From: an uncultured Bryobacteraceae bacterium
Lineage (GTDB): Bacteria; Acidobacteriota; Terriglobia; Bryobacterales; Bryobacteraceae
Direction: 5' to 3'
NCBI GenBank assembly: GCA_937924525.1
Contig: CALDSU010000007.1
Span: 248,001-312,000 of the forward strand
Length of the DNA: 64,000 bases
Shown here: positions 35,403 through 44,360 of the stretch, one piece after another
Position numbering within the stretch: the stretch's first letter is position 1
Layout: each line of letters starts with the position of its first letter
Made by a program: the position numbers and the translations under genes
Notes under the pieces: model-generated
Told to the model about the DNA's origin: nothing
The model's input: only the letters and a program-made list of their open reading frames with translations
The model's database searches: none

Positions 35403-36437
35403 CTAAGCGGCCGGCAACCCGTCCGCCGCCGCCGCGGCCGGTTCGGCCTCCGGCTCCACCGTCAGCTTCAACGTCAACTGGCGTCCCACGCCTGCGCTCT
35501 CGGCGTGCCGCTCGTACGCCTGCACGATGCGCTGCACCAGCACGTGGCGGATCACGTCCCGCTGGTCGAAATAGACGAAACTGATTCCTTCCACCCCGCG
35601 CAGCACCTCGATCGCGTCGTTCAGCCCGCTCCGCTTGCCGCCCGGCAGGTCCACCTGCGTGGTGTCGCCGTTCACCACCATCTTGGAATTAAACCCCTGG
35701 CGGGTGAGCACCATTTTCATCTGCTCGGCGGTACTGTTTTGCGCCTCGTCCAGGATGATGAAGCTGTCGTTGAGCGTCCGCCCGCGCATGAAGGCGATGG
35801 GCGCCACCTCAATGATGTTCCGCTCCAGGTACTTTTCCACCTTCTCGGCGTCCAGCATGTCGTACAGCGCGTCATAGAGCGGCCGCAGGTAAGGGTCGAC
35901 CTTCTCCTGCAAGGTGCCGGGCAGAAAGCCCAGCCGCTCGCCGGCTTCCACGGCCGGGCGCGTCAGAATGATTCGCGAGACGCGCTTGGCCAGCAGCGCG
36001 GAAACGGCCATCGCGACCGCCAGATACGTTTTGCCCGTTCCCGCCGGACCGACGCCGAACACCAGGTCGTTGCGTTCGATCGCCTCCAGGTACCGCCGCT
36101 GATTGATCGTCTTCGGGACCAGGACCTTCTTGCCGAAATTGCGCTGCCGGCCGCTGGCCACCAGCGCCCGCAGGGTGACGTCCGGGTCCTCCGTCACCAC
36201 GCGCAGGTAACTGTTCAGATCGCCGTTGCCGAAAACATGACCTTCCGCGACCAGGTCGTTGTATTCGCTCAGGATGGCGGCTGCCCGCGCAACGCCCTCG
36301 TCCGCGCCCTCAATTTCAATCGACTTGTCCTGGAGGCAGGTGCTGACGCCCAGCGAGGATTCCAGCAACCGGATGTTCTCGTCGCGCGTGCCGTAGAGGC
36401 TTTCGATCCCCCGGTGAACTTGGACACTGACTTTCAT
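35403..36437 (-). CDS. PhoH family ATPase
   Basis: 344 residues from the chosen start: an N-terminal KH-like part ([20 protein letters not shown]), then the PhoH NTPase with Walker [10 protein letters not shown] and Walker [14 protein letters not shown] clean extended -10 promoter lies between this ATG and an upstream in-frame ATG 138 bases away, so the longer form cannot be transcribed from it. PhoH-like proteins are probably RNA-associated and head the ybeY-era block. The C-terminus has a Pro/Ala-rich tail. Confidence 0.93.
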   Translation of the reverse strand: MKVSVQVHRGIESLYGTRDENIRLLESSLGVSTCLQDKSIEIEGADEGVARAAAILSEYNDLVAEGHVFGNGDLNSYLRVVTEDPDVTLRALVASGRQRNFGKKVLVPKTINQRRYLEAIERNDLVFGVGPAGTGKTYLAVAMAVSALLAKRVSRIILTRPAVEAGERLGFLPGTLQEKVDPYLRPLYDALYDMLDAEKVEKYLERNIIEVAPIAFMRGRTLNDSFIILDEAQNSTAEQMKMVLTRQGFNSKMVVNGDTTQVDLPGGKRSGLNDAIEVLRGVEGISFVYFDQRDVIRHVLVQRIVQAYERHAESAGVGRQLTLKLTVEPEAEPAAAAADGLPAA

Positions 36438-36530
36438 GCCTGGCCGGCTAAATCCCTCCCTGTTGCCTACGCGAACGGGTCGACGGGCCGTGTCACCATG
36501 GGGCGAATCAAAACAAAACTCACCCCTGGA

Positions 36531-36539
36531 ATTATACCA
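36531..36539 (-). promoter_or_regulatory. Extended -10 promoter of the phoH operon
   Basis: On the minus strand TGGTATAAT, a perfect -10 with the TGn extension; no -35 is needed for such promoters and none is obvious. The predicted start of transcription is about 87 bases before the phoH ATG. It may drive the whole minus-strand run that begins here. Confidence 0.65.
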
Positions 36540-36569
36540 GCCCCCACGGCGTCCGGCCGGTCCGGGCGT

Positions 36570-36575
36570 TATCAT
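36570..36575 (+). promoter_or_regulatory. -10-like hexamer before the xylose-isomerase-like gene
   Basis: TATCAT lies 14 nt before the ATG, preceded by GGGCGT. If used, the leader would be about seven bases. GAAGGGCG between could alternatively serve as a Shine-Dalgarno. Confidence 0.25.
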
Positions 36576-36589
36576 GAAGGGCGATTGCC

Positions 36590-37828
36590 ATGAAACCCGT
36601 TCCCCCTTCCGAACAGCAGGCGCTCGTCGAGCGGCTTGCCGCCGCCTGCGGTGGCGCCTATTCTCCGGAAACGCGCCGGAAATATTTCCTCTCCGGCCCG
36701 CAGTGGGCCGCGGCCTACGAAGGGCAGGCGCTGTTTCACGCGCCGACCCGCCAACCGGTGACCTTCACCCACGTGATTGAGCAATGGGAGCGCCTGGGCA
36801 TTGGTTACTGGACCACCCACGACACGGACGTGATTCCCACCAGCGCGCTGGGCACGGATCGCCAGTGGGAGATTGTGGCCGAAATCGCCGCGGCGCTCCG
36901 CAAGCACGGCGTGGCCTGTTCGATGGTGACGACGGAAACGTTTCACCACGCCGTTTTTGCCGCCAGCCCGGCGGCGGAATCTCCCGAGATTCGCCAGTAC
37001 GCGGCGTTTCGGGTGCAAAACACCGTGCGCATCGGCCACGAACTGGGCGCGCAGTTCGCCGTGTACTGGCCGGGCTCGCTCGGCTATTTCACGCAGGGCG
37101 CTGTCGAAGAAACCGAGACGCTGCGCTGGTACGCGGAAGCGCTGAACGCCGCCTGCGAAACCGACCTGGAAGTGGCGAAAGCGAAGGGCCGGCCGACGCT
37201 CAAGCATTGCCTGGAGGCCAAGCCGTTCGAACCCCAGGCGGAGATCCTGCTGCCCACCAGCGACGCGATGCTCGCCTTCATCGGCAGCGGCCTGCTGACG
37301 CATCCCGAGATGGTGGGGTTGAATCCCGAGTACCTGCATGAACTGATGTGGGGCGGTGCGCCCCGGGCCGCGCTGGCCCGGGCGCTGCTGGCGGGTAAAC
37401 TGTGGCATTTCGACATCAACGACGGGTACCGGCTAAAACACGACGTGGACATCGCCATCGGCCTGGTGAACCCGCTCGACTGGCTCAACGTGCTGGTGCT
37501 GTTGCGCAGCCATGGCTACCAGGGGCCGTTCAATCTTGACTACAAGCCGCCGCGCACCACGTCCAACTGGGGCGTTTTCCACGTCAGTTTTCCCACGGCG
37601 GTCGACCGGTTCATTACCCTGTGGGAGATGGCCGGCGAAGTCATCAGCGACCCGGTCGTCAGCGAAGCCACGGCGGCGCTGAAGGCGGGCGCCGGCGTGC
37701 GGGCCGGCGTGGACGCGGCGGCGCTGCACGAGGCGAATAAGGAACTGCTGACGCTGCACGAGTTGATCGCCCACCGGATCGTGCAGATCCTCTGGGGCCA
37801 GCATCGCGGCCGGACGTACTCGTGGTAG
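36590..37828 (+). CDS. Xylose isomerase-like TIM-barrel protein
   Basis: 412 residues. Motifs of the metal-dependent xylose isomerase family are readable: THDTDVIPTSALG (His and Asp of the base-catalysis/ring-opening dyad), LEAKPFEPQ (metal glutamate and neighbouring Lys), GLNPEYLHELM, WHFDINDGY (metal aspartates) and FNLDYKPPR (last metal aspartate). The glutamate before the second histidine is replaced by asparagine (LNPEYLHE). An aldose-ketose isomerase is likely, but the exact sugar is unknown. The gene stands alone, divergent from the phoH operon. Confidence 0.8.
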   Translation: MKPVPPSEQQALVERLAAACGGAYSPETRRKYFLSGPQWAAAYEGQALFHAPTRQPVTFTHVIEQWERLGIGYWTTHDTDVIPTSALGTDRQWEIVAEIAAALRKHGVACSMVTTETFHHAVFAASPAAESPEIRQYAAFRVQNTVRIGHELGAQFAVYWPGSLGYFTQGAVEETETLRWYAEALNAACETDLEVAKAKGRPTLKHCLEAKPFEPQAEILLPTSDAMLAFIGSGLLTHPEMVGLNPEYLHELMWGGAPRAALARALLAGKLWHFDINDGYRLKHDVDIAIGLVNPLDWLNVLVLLRSHGYQGPFNLDYKPPRTTSNWGVFHVSFPTAVDRFITLWEMAGEVISDPVVSEATAALKAGAGVRAGVDAAALHEANKELLTLHELIAHRIVQILWGQHRGRTYSW

Positions 37829-38176
37829 GTTGCCGCGCTCGGGTGGGGGGCGCGGCGGCGTGGGCTGGCATCGGCTCCGCCGCGTTCCCCGCCGCGCCGG
37901 CGCGCCAACTTGCCGCCCAGCCCCTGAAGCGGACCGGCATCGGGTGGGAGAACATGAGCGCCGTTTGATGCCGGGGGCGGCCCTGGCGCCGCAACTACGG
38001 CCGTGCGGACGACTATTCCCGATAGAGGATCACGGGTGCAACGCCGCTGAGCGCCTCGCCTTGCCCATGGCTCTGCCTCTCGAGTAGTTGCCGAGTAAGC
38101 GGTCATCCCGAACTGCGGCGCCCCCGGGGTCGAACGCCGGGAGCCCGCACCGCAAGAACAAAGCGACGGCTCGTCC
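37829..38176. other. Intergenic region without recognisable gene
   Basis: About 350 bases of high-GC sequence between the isomerase gene and the convergent receptor gene. Both strands were read; the open stretches have Arg/Pro/Gly-rich, non-protein-like translations and no Shine-Dalgarno. No T-tracted terminator hairpin or tRNA cloverleaf was found. Confidence 0.6.
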
Positions 38177-41100
38177 CTACCAGAAGAACTTCAACGCCAG
38201 TTGCACTTGCCTCGAGGTACGCGCGAACGTCACCGGGACCCCCGCGCCCGAGATCTGTCCGAACGCCGGGCTGCCGAACGTGGTGTTCGGCACGTTGAAC
38301 TGCGGTGTGTTGAACGCGTTGAAAAACTCGCCGCGGAATTGGAAATAACGCTTCTCGTCCAGGCGGGTGACCTTCAGCACGGAAAGATCGAACTGCTTGG
38401 TGCCGGGTCCGTCCACCGTGCCCACACCCGCGTTGCCGTAGGTGAACTGCGGTGGGGTGGAAAAGCATTGGGTGTTGAACCAGCGGCTGGGCGTGCGCTC
38501 ATCCAGCCGCAAGCGGCAGCCTCCGACGGCGTCCGCCCGGCTGCCCAAACCCGTGTTGGCGGTGGCTGTCGCCAGAGTCACCGTGGCGGCCTCCCCGCTA
38601 TAGAGATTGATAATACCGCCAGCGCTCCATCCTTCAATGAGTTTTCCGCCGAAACCTCGGGCGTCCGCCAGGAACTTCTTGTTCTTACCGAAGGGCAGTT
38701 CGTAGTTCAGGCTCGTCACCATCCGGTGGCGGATGTCCCAGTTCAGCCGCCCGCGCTCGGTGGAGCGGTCGTAGAAGTTCTGTGCCTTGCTTCCTTCGCC
38801 GGCAAAATCGCCCAGCGTCTTGCCCCACGTGTAGTTGGTAAGGAAGTTCAAGCCGGACGAGTAGCGCTTTTTCAGCGTCAACTGGAGCGAGTTGTGCGAG
38901 GCGCTGCCGGCGTTCGCCTGCCCGTTGATGTTGGCAAACCCGGGATAGGGCCGCCGCGCGGCGACGGCGCCGGGACCGGGCCGCGCGTCGTTCACGCCCA
39001 GATTCACAAAGAACTTGGTCGTTTTGCTGCCGACGTACGTGGCGTCGACCACCATGTTCGAACCTAGCTCGCGCTCGGCGGTGAAGTGCCATTGCTGCAC
39101 GTAGGTGGTGCGGGTTTCCGGATCCTGCCAGCGGCCCGCGAACACGAATCCGGGCGCCGCGTTGGGTCCGACAATGCCATTGGTCACCGGCACCGGAGTC
39201 AGCGCCGGAAAGCCATCCTCCAATCGATTGGTCGGCTGGGTCTGGTTGTTGATGATGTTCTGTCCCGAGGTGAAAGGAGGGTTCTGAATCAGAGCGAAGA
39301 TCGTGCCCTGGAACCGGTTCGATCCCGTGATGTCGTAATAGATTCCGTAGCTCGAGCGGATCACCGCCTTCTGGCTTAGCCGGTAGGCGAAGCCGAAGCG
39401 CGGCGCGAGGTCGTTGCGGTCGGTGATTTTCATCGCGCGGCCGTAGGGGCCGCTGGCGGACGCGACACGGAACCCTCCGCCCGGAACGCCCAAGTCGAAG
39501 TTCGACTGGCGGTCACCCACTTCGTAGCGGGGCGTGGTGAGTTCGTAGCGCAAGCCAAGATTGAAAGTCAGGCGCGGCGTCACCTGCCACGTGTCCGCGA
39601 TGAACCAACTGGCTTCGGTGGATCGCTGGCCGGTGAGACTGTTCAGCTTCGCCTCCTGGCTTGAGTTCGCGGGGAGACCGAGCAAGAAGTCGCCCAGCCC
39701 GCTGCCGCTGTTGCCCGGCGATGGCGGGTTGTTAGTAAAAACGCCGGTGAAGGAGAAGTTCCCGCGCTGCTGCGGCGGCTGGAAATAGTTGAACTGCCTG
39801 CGGCGGATGTCGGTACCGAACTTGAACGTGTGCCGCCCCTTGATCCAGGTCAGCGTGTCGATGAACTGGAACGTGTTGATCACATTGAAATACGGCAGGA
39901 ACGTAATCTCGCCGATGGTCGTGAAGCCCGAAATGGCAATCTGGGGCAGGCCGTTGGTGAACGGCAACTGCGGATTGTTGAGATTGCGGATGCCCAGCCG
40001 CTCGGCCGCCGGTACATCGAAGAGGCGGTTGACGGACTCCTGGTCGAAACGCGTGTAGCCGGCGCGCGTTTCGTTGATCAGGTTGGGCAGGAAGGTGTGG
40101 GTGTTGCTCAGCGCCACGAAATGATTCCGCACGCTGGAAGGATCGGTGTCGCGCGGCTGGTCGATGCCCAGCAGGGGGTTGGGGAGGACAGGGCGAGGCG
40201 AGATCGTTAGCCCTGCGTCGAAATCCGCGAAACTGTAGCGCAGGAAGAAATTGTCCTTCGAGGTCATCAGGTGGTCCAGCCGGACGTCAAACGCGTCCTG
40301 GTTGGAGGGCCGGATCGGATTGTAGATGAAGTTGTTGCCCGTCCCGGCCCGGGTCGGCAGCGGGTATTGCACGTCGATCACGTTCAGCGCGGCTTGGCTC
40401 AGGCGCGAGGCCGGGATCCGATTGCCCGCAAACGCCTGGCGTGAATTGGTGGCCGCACTGTAGGTGAGCGGGTCGAAAATGCCGCGGCCGAGCTCGGTCA
40501 GATCGCCGGTCCGCATCCGCGGCGTAGGAACCGTCTGTACGAAGGTCTGCCCCTGGCGGACCCGGCTACCCTCGTAGTCGCCGAACAAGAAGGTCCGGTT
40601 TCGGTCGAGCGGCCCGCCGGCCGTGAAGCCGAACTGGTTGAGCTTAAACGGTGGAATCCGGGCCGTAGGGCTGTCGAAGAAGTTCTTTGCGTCCATCCGG
40701 TCGTTGCGCAGGTAGTGAAACAGGTTGCCATGAAACTCGTTGGTGCCGGACTTCAGCGTCACGTTGACCTGCCCGCCTCCCGTCGAGCCGAACTCGGCGT
40801 CGGAGCTGGCGGTCTGCACTTTGAACTCCTGAATCGCATCGATGGGCGGGAAGATAATCAGACCGCCGATGGAGGCCTCCATGTTATCCATGCCGTCCAG
40901 CAGGTAATTGGTCGAAAGGTTTGACTGCCCATTGATCTGCACGGCCGATGGCGCGCGCACGCTCGACAGGGAGCCGCCCGAAGACTGGGCCGTGCGGGAG
41001 ATTCCCGGCGTCGCCCCCGCTGTGAGGGTGAGCAACTGGACAAAGTTGCGGCCATTGAGTGGCAGTTCTTTCACCTGCTTCTCCGTAACGACATCGCCGA

Positions 41101-41512
41101 TGGTCACGTTCTGCGTCTGCAAAAGCGGCGCCGCCGCGGTCACCTGTGTAACTTCGGCCACGCTGCCGACCTGGAGCGTGAAATCGATCACCGCCACCTG
41201 GTTGACCGCGACCACGATCCCCGTGAGTACCTCCCTCCGGAAACCCTGCAGTTCAGCGGCTACTGAATACTGGCCCGCGCGCAGGGCGGGCGCGACGTAG
41301 TTGCCGGATTCCCCGGTCTCGGTCCGGAACGCCACGTTCGTCTGCACGTTGGTCACCGTGATGGCAACCTTCGGTACGACGGCGCCCGTCGCGTCCCGGA
41401 CGGTGCCAGTAATCGAGCCGGCATCCCGCTGGGCCCCTGCGGGGAAACAAAAGACCGCCGCCAGGCAGAGAGCGGCACGGACCAATCGAGCGACAAAACG
41501 AGCACCTCCCAT
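38177..41512 (-). CDS. Oar-like TonB-dependent receptor with carboxypeptidase-regulatory domain (receptor 1)
   Basis: 1111 residues: signal peptide (VRAALCLAAVFCFPAGAQ), a carboxypeptidase-regulatory-like beta domain (about 28-110; SITGTVRDATGAVVPKV), a plug region with the conserved ELPLNGRNFVQLL, and a long beta-barrel ending in the outer-membrane-type LALKFFW. The ATG has GGGGGAGG eight bases upstream. Such proteins import large ligands, often glycans or peptides, across the outer membrane. The ligand is unknown. A URO-D-like gene lies upstream on the same strand, with a hairpin between. Confidence 0.88.
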   Translation of the reverse strand: MGGARFVARLVRAALCLAAVFCFPAGAQRDAGSITGTVRDATGAVVPKVAITVTNVQTNVAFRTETGESGNYVAPALRAGQYSVAAELQGFRREVLTGIVVAVNQVAVIDFTLQVGSVAEVTQVTAAAPLLQTQNVTIGDVVTEKQVKELPLNGRNFVQLLTLTAGATPGISRTAQSSGGSLSSVRAPSAVQINGQSNLSTNYLLDGMDNMEASIGGLIIFPPIDAIQEFKVQTASSDAEFGSTGGGQVNVTLKSGTNEFHGNLFHYLRNDRMDAKNFFDSPTARIPPFKLNQFGFTAGGPLDRNRTFLFGDYEGSRVRQGQTFVQTVPTPRMRTGDLTELGRGIFDPLTYSAATNSRQAFAGNRIPASRLSQAALNVIDVQYPLPTRAGTGNNFIYNPIRPSNQDAFDVRLDHLMTSKDNFFLRYSFADFDAGLTISPRPVLPNPLLGIDQPRDTDPSSVRNHFVALSNTHTFLPNLINETRAGYTRFDQESVNRLFDVPAAERLGIRNLNNPQLPFTNGLPQIAISGFTTIGEITFLPYFNVINTFQFIDTLTWIKGRHTFKFGTDIRRRQFNYFQPPQQRGNFSFTGVFTNNPPSPGNSGSGLGDFLLGLPANSSQEAKLNSLTGQRSTEASWFIADTWQVTPRLTFNLGLRYELTTPRYEVGDRQSNFDLGVPGGGFRVASASGPYGRAMKITDRNDLAPRFGFAYRLSQKAVIRSSYGIYYDITGSNRFQGTIFALIQNPPFTSGQNIINNQTQPTNRLEDGFPALTPVPVTNGIVGPNAAPGFVFAGRWQDPETRTTYVQQWHFTAERELGSNMVVDATYVGSKTTKFFVNLGVNDARPGPGAVAARRPYPGFANINGQANAGSASHNSLQLTLKKRYSSGLNFLTNYTWGKTLGDFAGEGSKAQNFYDRSTERGRLNWDIRHRMVTSLNYELPFGKNKKFLADARGFGGKLIEGWSAGGIINLYSGEAATVTLATATANTGLGSRADAVGGCRLRLDERTPSRWFNTQCFSTPPQFTYGNAGVGTVDGPGTKQFDLSVLKVTRLDEKRYFQFRGEFFNAFNTPQFNVPNTTFGSPAFGQISGAGVPVTFARTSRQVQLALKFFW

Positions 41513-41569
41513 CACACACCTCCCCCTATTTTCTTCGCGGGCCAAGCACCCCAATCCGCGGATGGCGGC

Positions 41570-41600
41570 AGTATATCGCGGAAAAGGCGAAATAGCGCAA
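41570..41600 (-). promoter_or_regulatory. Promoter of receptor 1
   Basis: On the minus strand TTGCGC, 19 bp, TATACT. The sequence around the -10, CCGCGATATACT, is identical in 12 bases to that before receptor 2. The predicted leader is about 50 nt, with a Shine-Dalgarno inside. Confidence 0.55.
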
Positions 41601-41644
41601 GAATCTTTGGCCGTTTTCGGAGAGACTCCGCTGGAAGCCGCGCC

Positions 41645-41673
41645 GTCACACCGCCCCGACCGGTCACACCGCC
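41645..41673 (-). repeat. Two 11-bp direct repeats upstream of the receptor 1 promoter
   Basis: GGCGGTGTGAC occurs twice on the minus strand, 18 bp apart start to start, centred roughly 85-105 bp upstream of the predicted transcription start. Identical tandem copies at this position are what an activator binding as a direct-repeat dimer would need. Confidence 0.5.
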
Positions 41674-41708
41674 TGCTGTGTCCCGCCACGCAGCGGACTT
41701 AACGAAGG

Positions 41709-41736
41709 TCGGCGCCGCTCCCCCGGCCGGCGCCGA
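41709..41736. terminator. Nine-bp hairpin after the URO-D-like gene
   Basis: TCGGCGCCG, ten loop bases, CGGCGCCGA. It lies 26 bases past the stop of the URO-D-like gene. No T-run follows in either direction, so it is at most a weak terminator or RNA end-protecting structure. Confidence 0.35.
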
Positions 41737-41761
41737 GAAGGCGTACCGCCGTTAACTCCCC

Positions 41762-42979
41762 TCACGCCCGCACGGCGTCGTACATGGCGATGATGTTTTC
41801 GGGGGGGACGTTAGCCAGAATGTTGTGCACCTGCTGGAAGACGAAGCCGCCGCCGGGGGCGAGGATCTCCACCTGGCGGCGGACGTGGGCGCGCACTTCG
41901 TCGGGCGTTCCGTTCGGCAGTACCTGCTGGGTGTCGCAGCCGCCGCCCCAGAAGGTGATTTCCCGGCCGAAGTCGCGCTTCAGACCTTCGGCGTCCATTC
42001 CGCGGCAACTGATCTGCACGGGGTTGATGGCGTCGAGCCCGGCGTCGATCAGGTCGGGCAGCAGCGGCCGGATGGCGCCGCAACTGTGGAGCATCACCTT
42101 GACGCCGGCAAGCTGGCGGGCGCGTGTCCACATGGCCTGGTGCCGGGGTTTGAAGAACTCGCGATACATGCGCGGGGAAATTTGCGGGGCGTTCTGCGCG
42201 CCGAGGTCATCGCCGAACACAATGACGTCGATGTACGGTCCCGCCGCACCCAGAAACTTTTCGAGGTTACGGAGATGGACTTCCACCACGGCGTCGAGGA
42301 ACCGGTGGGCGCGAGCCGGATCTTCCGCGAGCAGCATGAGAAAGCGGTCCATGCGGTAGTAGAACTGGCCCATCTCGAGCAGATTGCCGCCAAACAGGCC
42401 GAGAATTGCGCGACTGGTGGAGGCGCGCAGGCGGGCGGCGCCGGCGGCCAGTTCGTCCAGCGTCCGGATCGAGGGGCCGGGCGGCGAAGCTACGCCGGTC
42501 CACATGTGCTCGGGATAGAGCTCTTCGATGCGGGAGAGATCTTCCTCCCCGTCGCAGAAAGGCCAGTACACCTGGTCGAAGTGATAGGAGCCTTCCGGCA
42601 TGCGGGCGATGACGCGGCCGCTCGGCGCGCGGATCACCCACTCGACGCCATCGCGTTCCGGCAGGGCCCACACGGGCATTTTGGCGGGGGTTCCGTCGGG
42701 TAGCGGCCAGTCGGCCCACCACTTCTCTTCCTGGCAAAACGCCCGCCCGAGTTCGATCGTGTCCACGCCGAAGCGCTGGAGCACGTCCTCGTCGACGATC
42801 GCCAGTTGCTGGATGGGATCGTAGACGTAAATCGGCCGGGGCGGCAGGCCGAGCGCGGCGCGGAGCCTCGGGTAGGCCACGGCCGAAATGCCGGAGGAAC
42901 GGTACCCGGAGAGGTCAATGGGAACCGCGTCGGGCTCGCGCCGGGCGAGGGTGGTCAGGATGCGCTCGCGGGAAGTCAT
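41762..42979 (-). CDS. URO-D/MtaA-like methyltransferase-family protein
   Basis: 405 residues from the ATG opening TSRERILTTLARREPDAVPID, the usual beginning of uroporphyrinogen-decarboxylase-superfamily proteins of the corrinoid methyltransferase branch. A zinc motif H-x-C in MLHSCGAI plus a later cysteine in WGGGCDTQ matches the MtaA/CmuA H-X-C...C pattern rather than true HemE. DVIVFGDDLGAQNAPQISP is the second conserved block. Such proteins transfer methyl groups to or from corrinoids or thiols; substrate unknown. A longer start is unlikely since it would reach into the epimerase gene's tail. Confidence 0.82.
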   Translation of the reverse strand: MTSRERILTTLARREPDAVPIDLSGYRSSGISAVAYPRLRAALGLPPRPIYVYDPIQQLAIVDEDVLQRFGVDTIELGRAFCQEEKWWADWPLPDGTPAKMPVWALPERDGVEWVIRAPSGRVIARMPEGSYHFDQVYWPFCDGEEDLSRIEELYPEHMWTGVASPPGPSIRTLDELAAGAARLRASTSRAILGLFGGNLLEMGQFYYRMDRFLMLLAEDPARAHRFLDAVVEVHLRNLEKFLGAAGPYIDVIVFGDDLGAQNAPQISPRMYREFFKPRHQAMWTRARQLAGVKVMLHSCGAIRPLLPDLIDAGLDAINPVQISCRGMDAEGLKRDFGREITFWGGGCDTQQVLPNGTPDEVRAHVRRQVEILAPGGGFVFQQVHNILANVPPENIIAMYDAVRA

Positions 42980-43043
42980 GGTACCTCGATCGGTTCGGGG
43001 AAGCGGGCGGGGCCGTTCTCCAGCCGGCCCCGCCGGTGTGCAA

Positions 43044-44096
43044 TCAGTCGCTGAGGCCGAGAATCCTCCGGTTGCGCGCGGCATCGGTGGCGGCGCCGGC
43101 GAAATCGTCAAACGCGCGGGCGGGCACATCGATCAGCATCGAAGCAATGAACGGCGCCCCTTCGGCGGCGCCCTGCGCGCTGTCTTTGTAACAACACTCC
43201 CACTCCAGCACGGCCCAACCGGAGTAGCCGGCCGCGGTGAGGCGCGTGAACACCTGCTTGAAATCCACCTGTCCGTCGCCGAGCGAGCGGAACCGGCCGG
43301 GGCGTTTCTTCCAGTCTAGGTAGCCCCCGTACACGCCCGCTTTGGCCGATGGGCGGAACTCGGCGTCCTTGACGTGGAACGCCTTGATGAAGGGACCGTA
43401 CTCATCGATAAAGCCGATATAGTCCAGGCATTGCAGCACGAAATGCGAGGGATCGTAGTTGATGCAGATGCGGGAGTGGTTGCCGCAGGCCTCGCGGAAC
43501 TGCTCGAACGTGGCGCCGTCGTACAGATCCTCGCCGGGGTGGAGTTCAAAGCAGATGTCGACGTTATGCTCGTCAGCGAGGTTAAAAATCGGCAGCCAGC
43601 GCTTGGCGAGTTCGCGGAAGCCCTCCTCCACCAAACCGGCCGGCCGCTGCGGCCAGGGGTAGATCGTCGGCCAGAGCAGCGCGCCCGAAAACGACGGCAG
43701 GGCCGTCAGGCCCAGATTCGCCGAAGCCTTGATGGCCAGTTTCATCCGCTCGATGGCCCACGCGGTGCGTTCCTTCGGTCGGCCGCGCACCTCGGGCGCC
43801 GCGAAGACATCGAACAGTTCATCGTAAGCCGGATGGACGGCTACCAACTGCCCTTGCAGGTGCGACGCCAGTTCCGTGATCGCCAGCCCGTTGGTATTGC
43901 CTTTGAGTTCGTCGCAGTAGGTCTTGGATTCCGCGGCTATGTTCAGGTCCATGAGGCGCGCGTCCCAGGAGGGCAACTGCACGCCCAGGTAGCCCAGCGA
44001 TTTCGCCCAGGCGGTGATGGACGGCAGGCTGTGAAAGGGCTCCGTGTCGCCCATGAACTGCGCCAGAAACAATGCAGGTCCTTTGATTTGTGGCAT
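43044..44096 (-). CDS. Sugar phosphate isomerase/epimerase (AP endonuclease 2-type TIM barrel)
   Basis: 350 residues of the xylose-isomerase-like TIM-barrel superfamily (as in IolE/IolH or hydroxypyruvate isomerase). Metal ligands are visible at ICFELHPGED, INYDPSHF, KAFHVKDAEF and AVLEWECCYKD. GALLWPTIYPWPQRP is a typical loop in Acidobacterial and planctomycete relatives. AAGGTG precedes the ATG. The frame stays open far upstream, but that is antisense to receptor 2 and not coding. The URO-D-like gene follows 64 bases downstream, so the two are probably one transcript. Confidence 0.85.
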   Translation of the reverse strand: MPQIKGPALFLAQFMGDTEPFHSLPSITAWAKSLGYLGVQLPSWDARLMDLNIAAESKTYCDELKGNTNGLAITELASHLQGQLVAVHPAYDELFDVFAAPEVRGRPKERTAWAIERMKLAIKASANLGLTALPSFSGALLWPTIYPWPQRPAGLVEEGFRELAKRWLPIFNLADEHNVDICFELHPGEDLYDGATFEQFREACGNHSRICINYDPSHFVLQCLDYIGFIDEYGPFIKAFHVKDAEFRPSAKAGVYGGYLDWKKRPGRFRSLGDGQVDFKQVFTRLTAAGYSGWAVLEWECCYKDSAQGAAEGAPFIASMLIDVPARAFDDFAGAATDAARNRRILGLSD

Positions 44097-44292
44097 AACA
44101 CCTTCTCGCGTGGAATGTACGTTCGGCCCAATCTTGGCGCAGATCCGGCTCGGGACGCAAGGGGCTGCGCCCGCTCTCCGGTTCCGCGCTCCAAATAGCC
44201 GGTTCTCCTTTGGGTATGCTACCCCGGAGCGGCCGTGACCGGGGGAGAATTCCTTGCTGTTGAATCGGTTCTCCAGGTCCGATGAATCCCTG

Positions 44293-44322
44293 TTGACCTG
44301 TGAGCGTTCCCCGCGATATACT
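44293..44322 (+). promoter_or_regulatory. Strong sigma-70-like promoter of receptor 2
   Basis: TTGACC, 18 bp, TATACT: the best promoter match in the window. Transcription should start near 44330, giving a ~30-nt leader that includes the AAAAGG Shine-Dalgarno. The preceding ~190 bases contain CGGTTCTCC twice as a direct repeat but no gene. Confidence 0.75.
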
Positions 44323-44360
44323 CCGTCACATTCCTCTTGGAAGGGGTTAGAAAAGGTCGC

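Noticed and set aside
38125-38155. GGGGTCGAACGCCGGG, resembling a tRNA T-arm
   Set aside because: No acceptor, D-arm or anticodon stem could be built around it.
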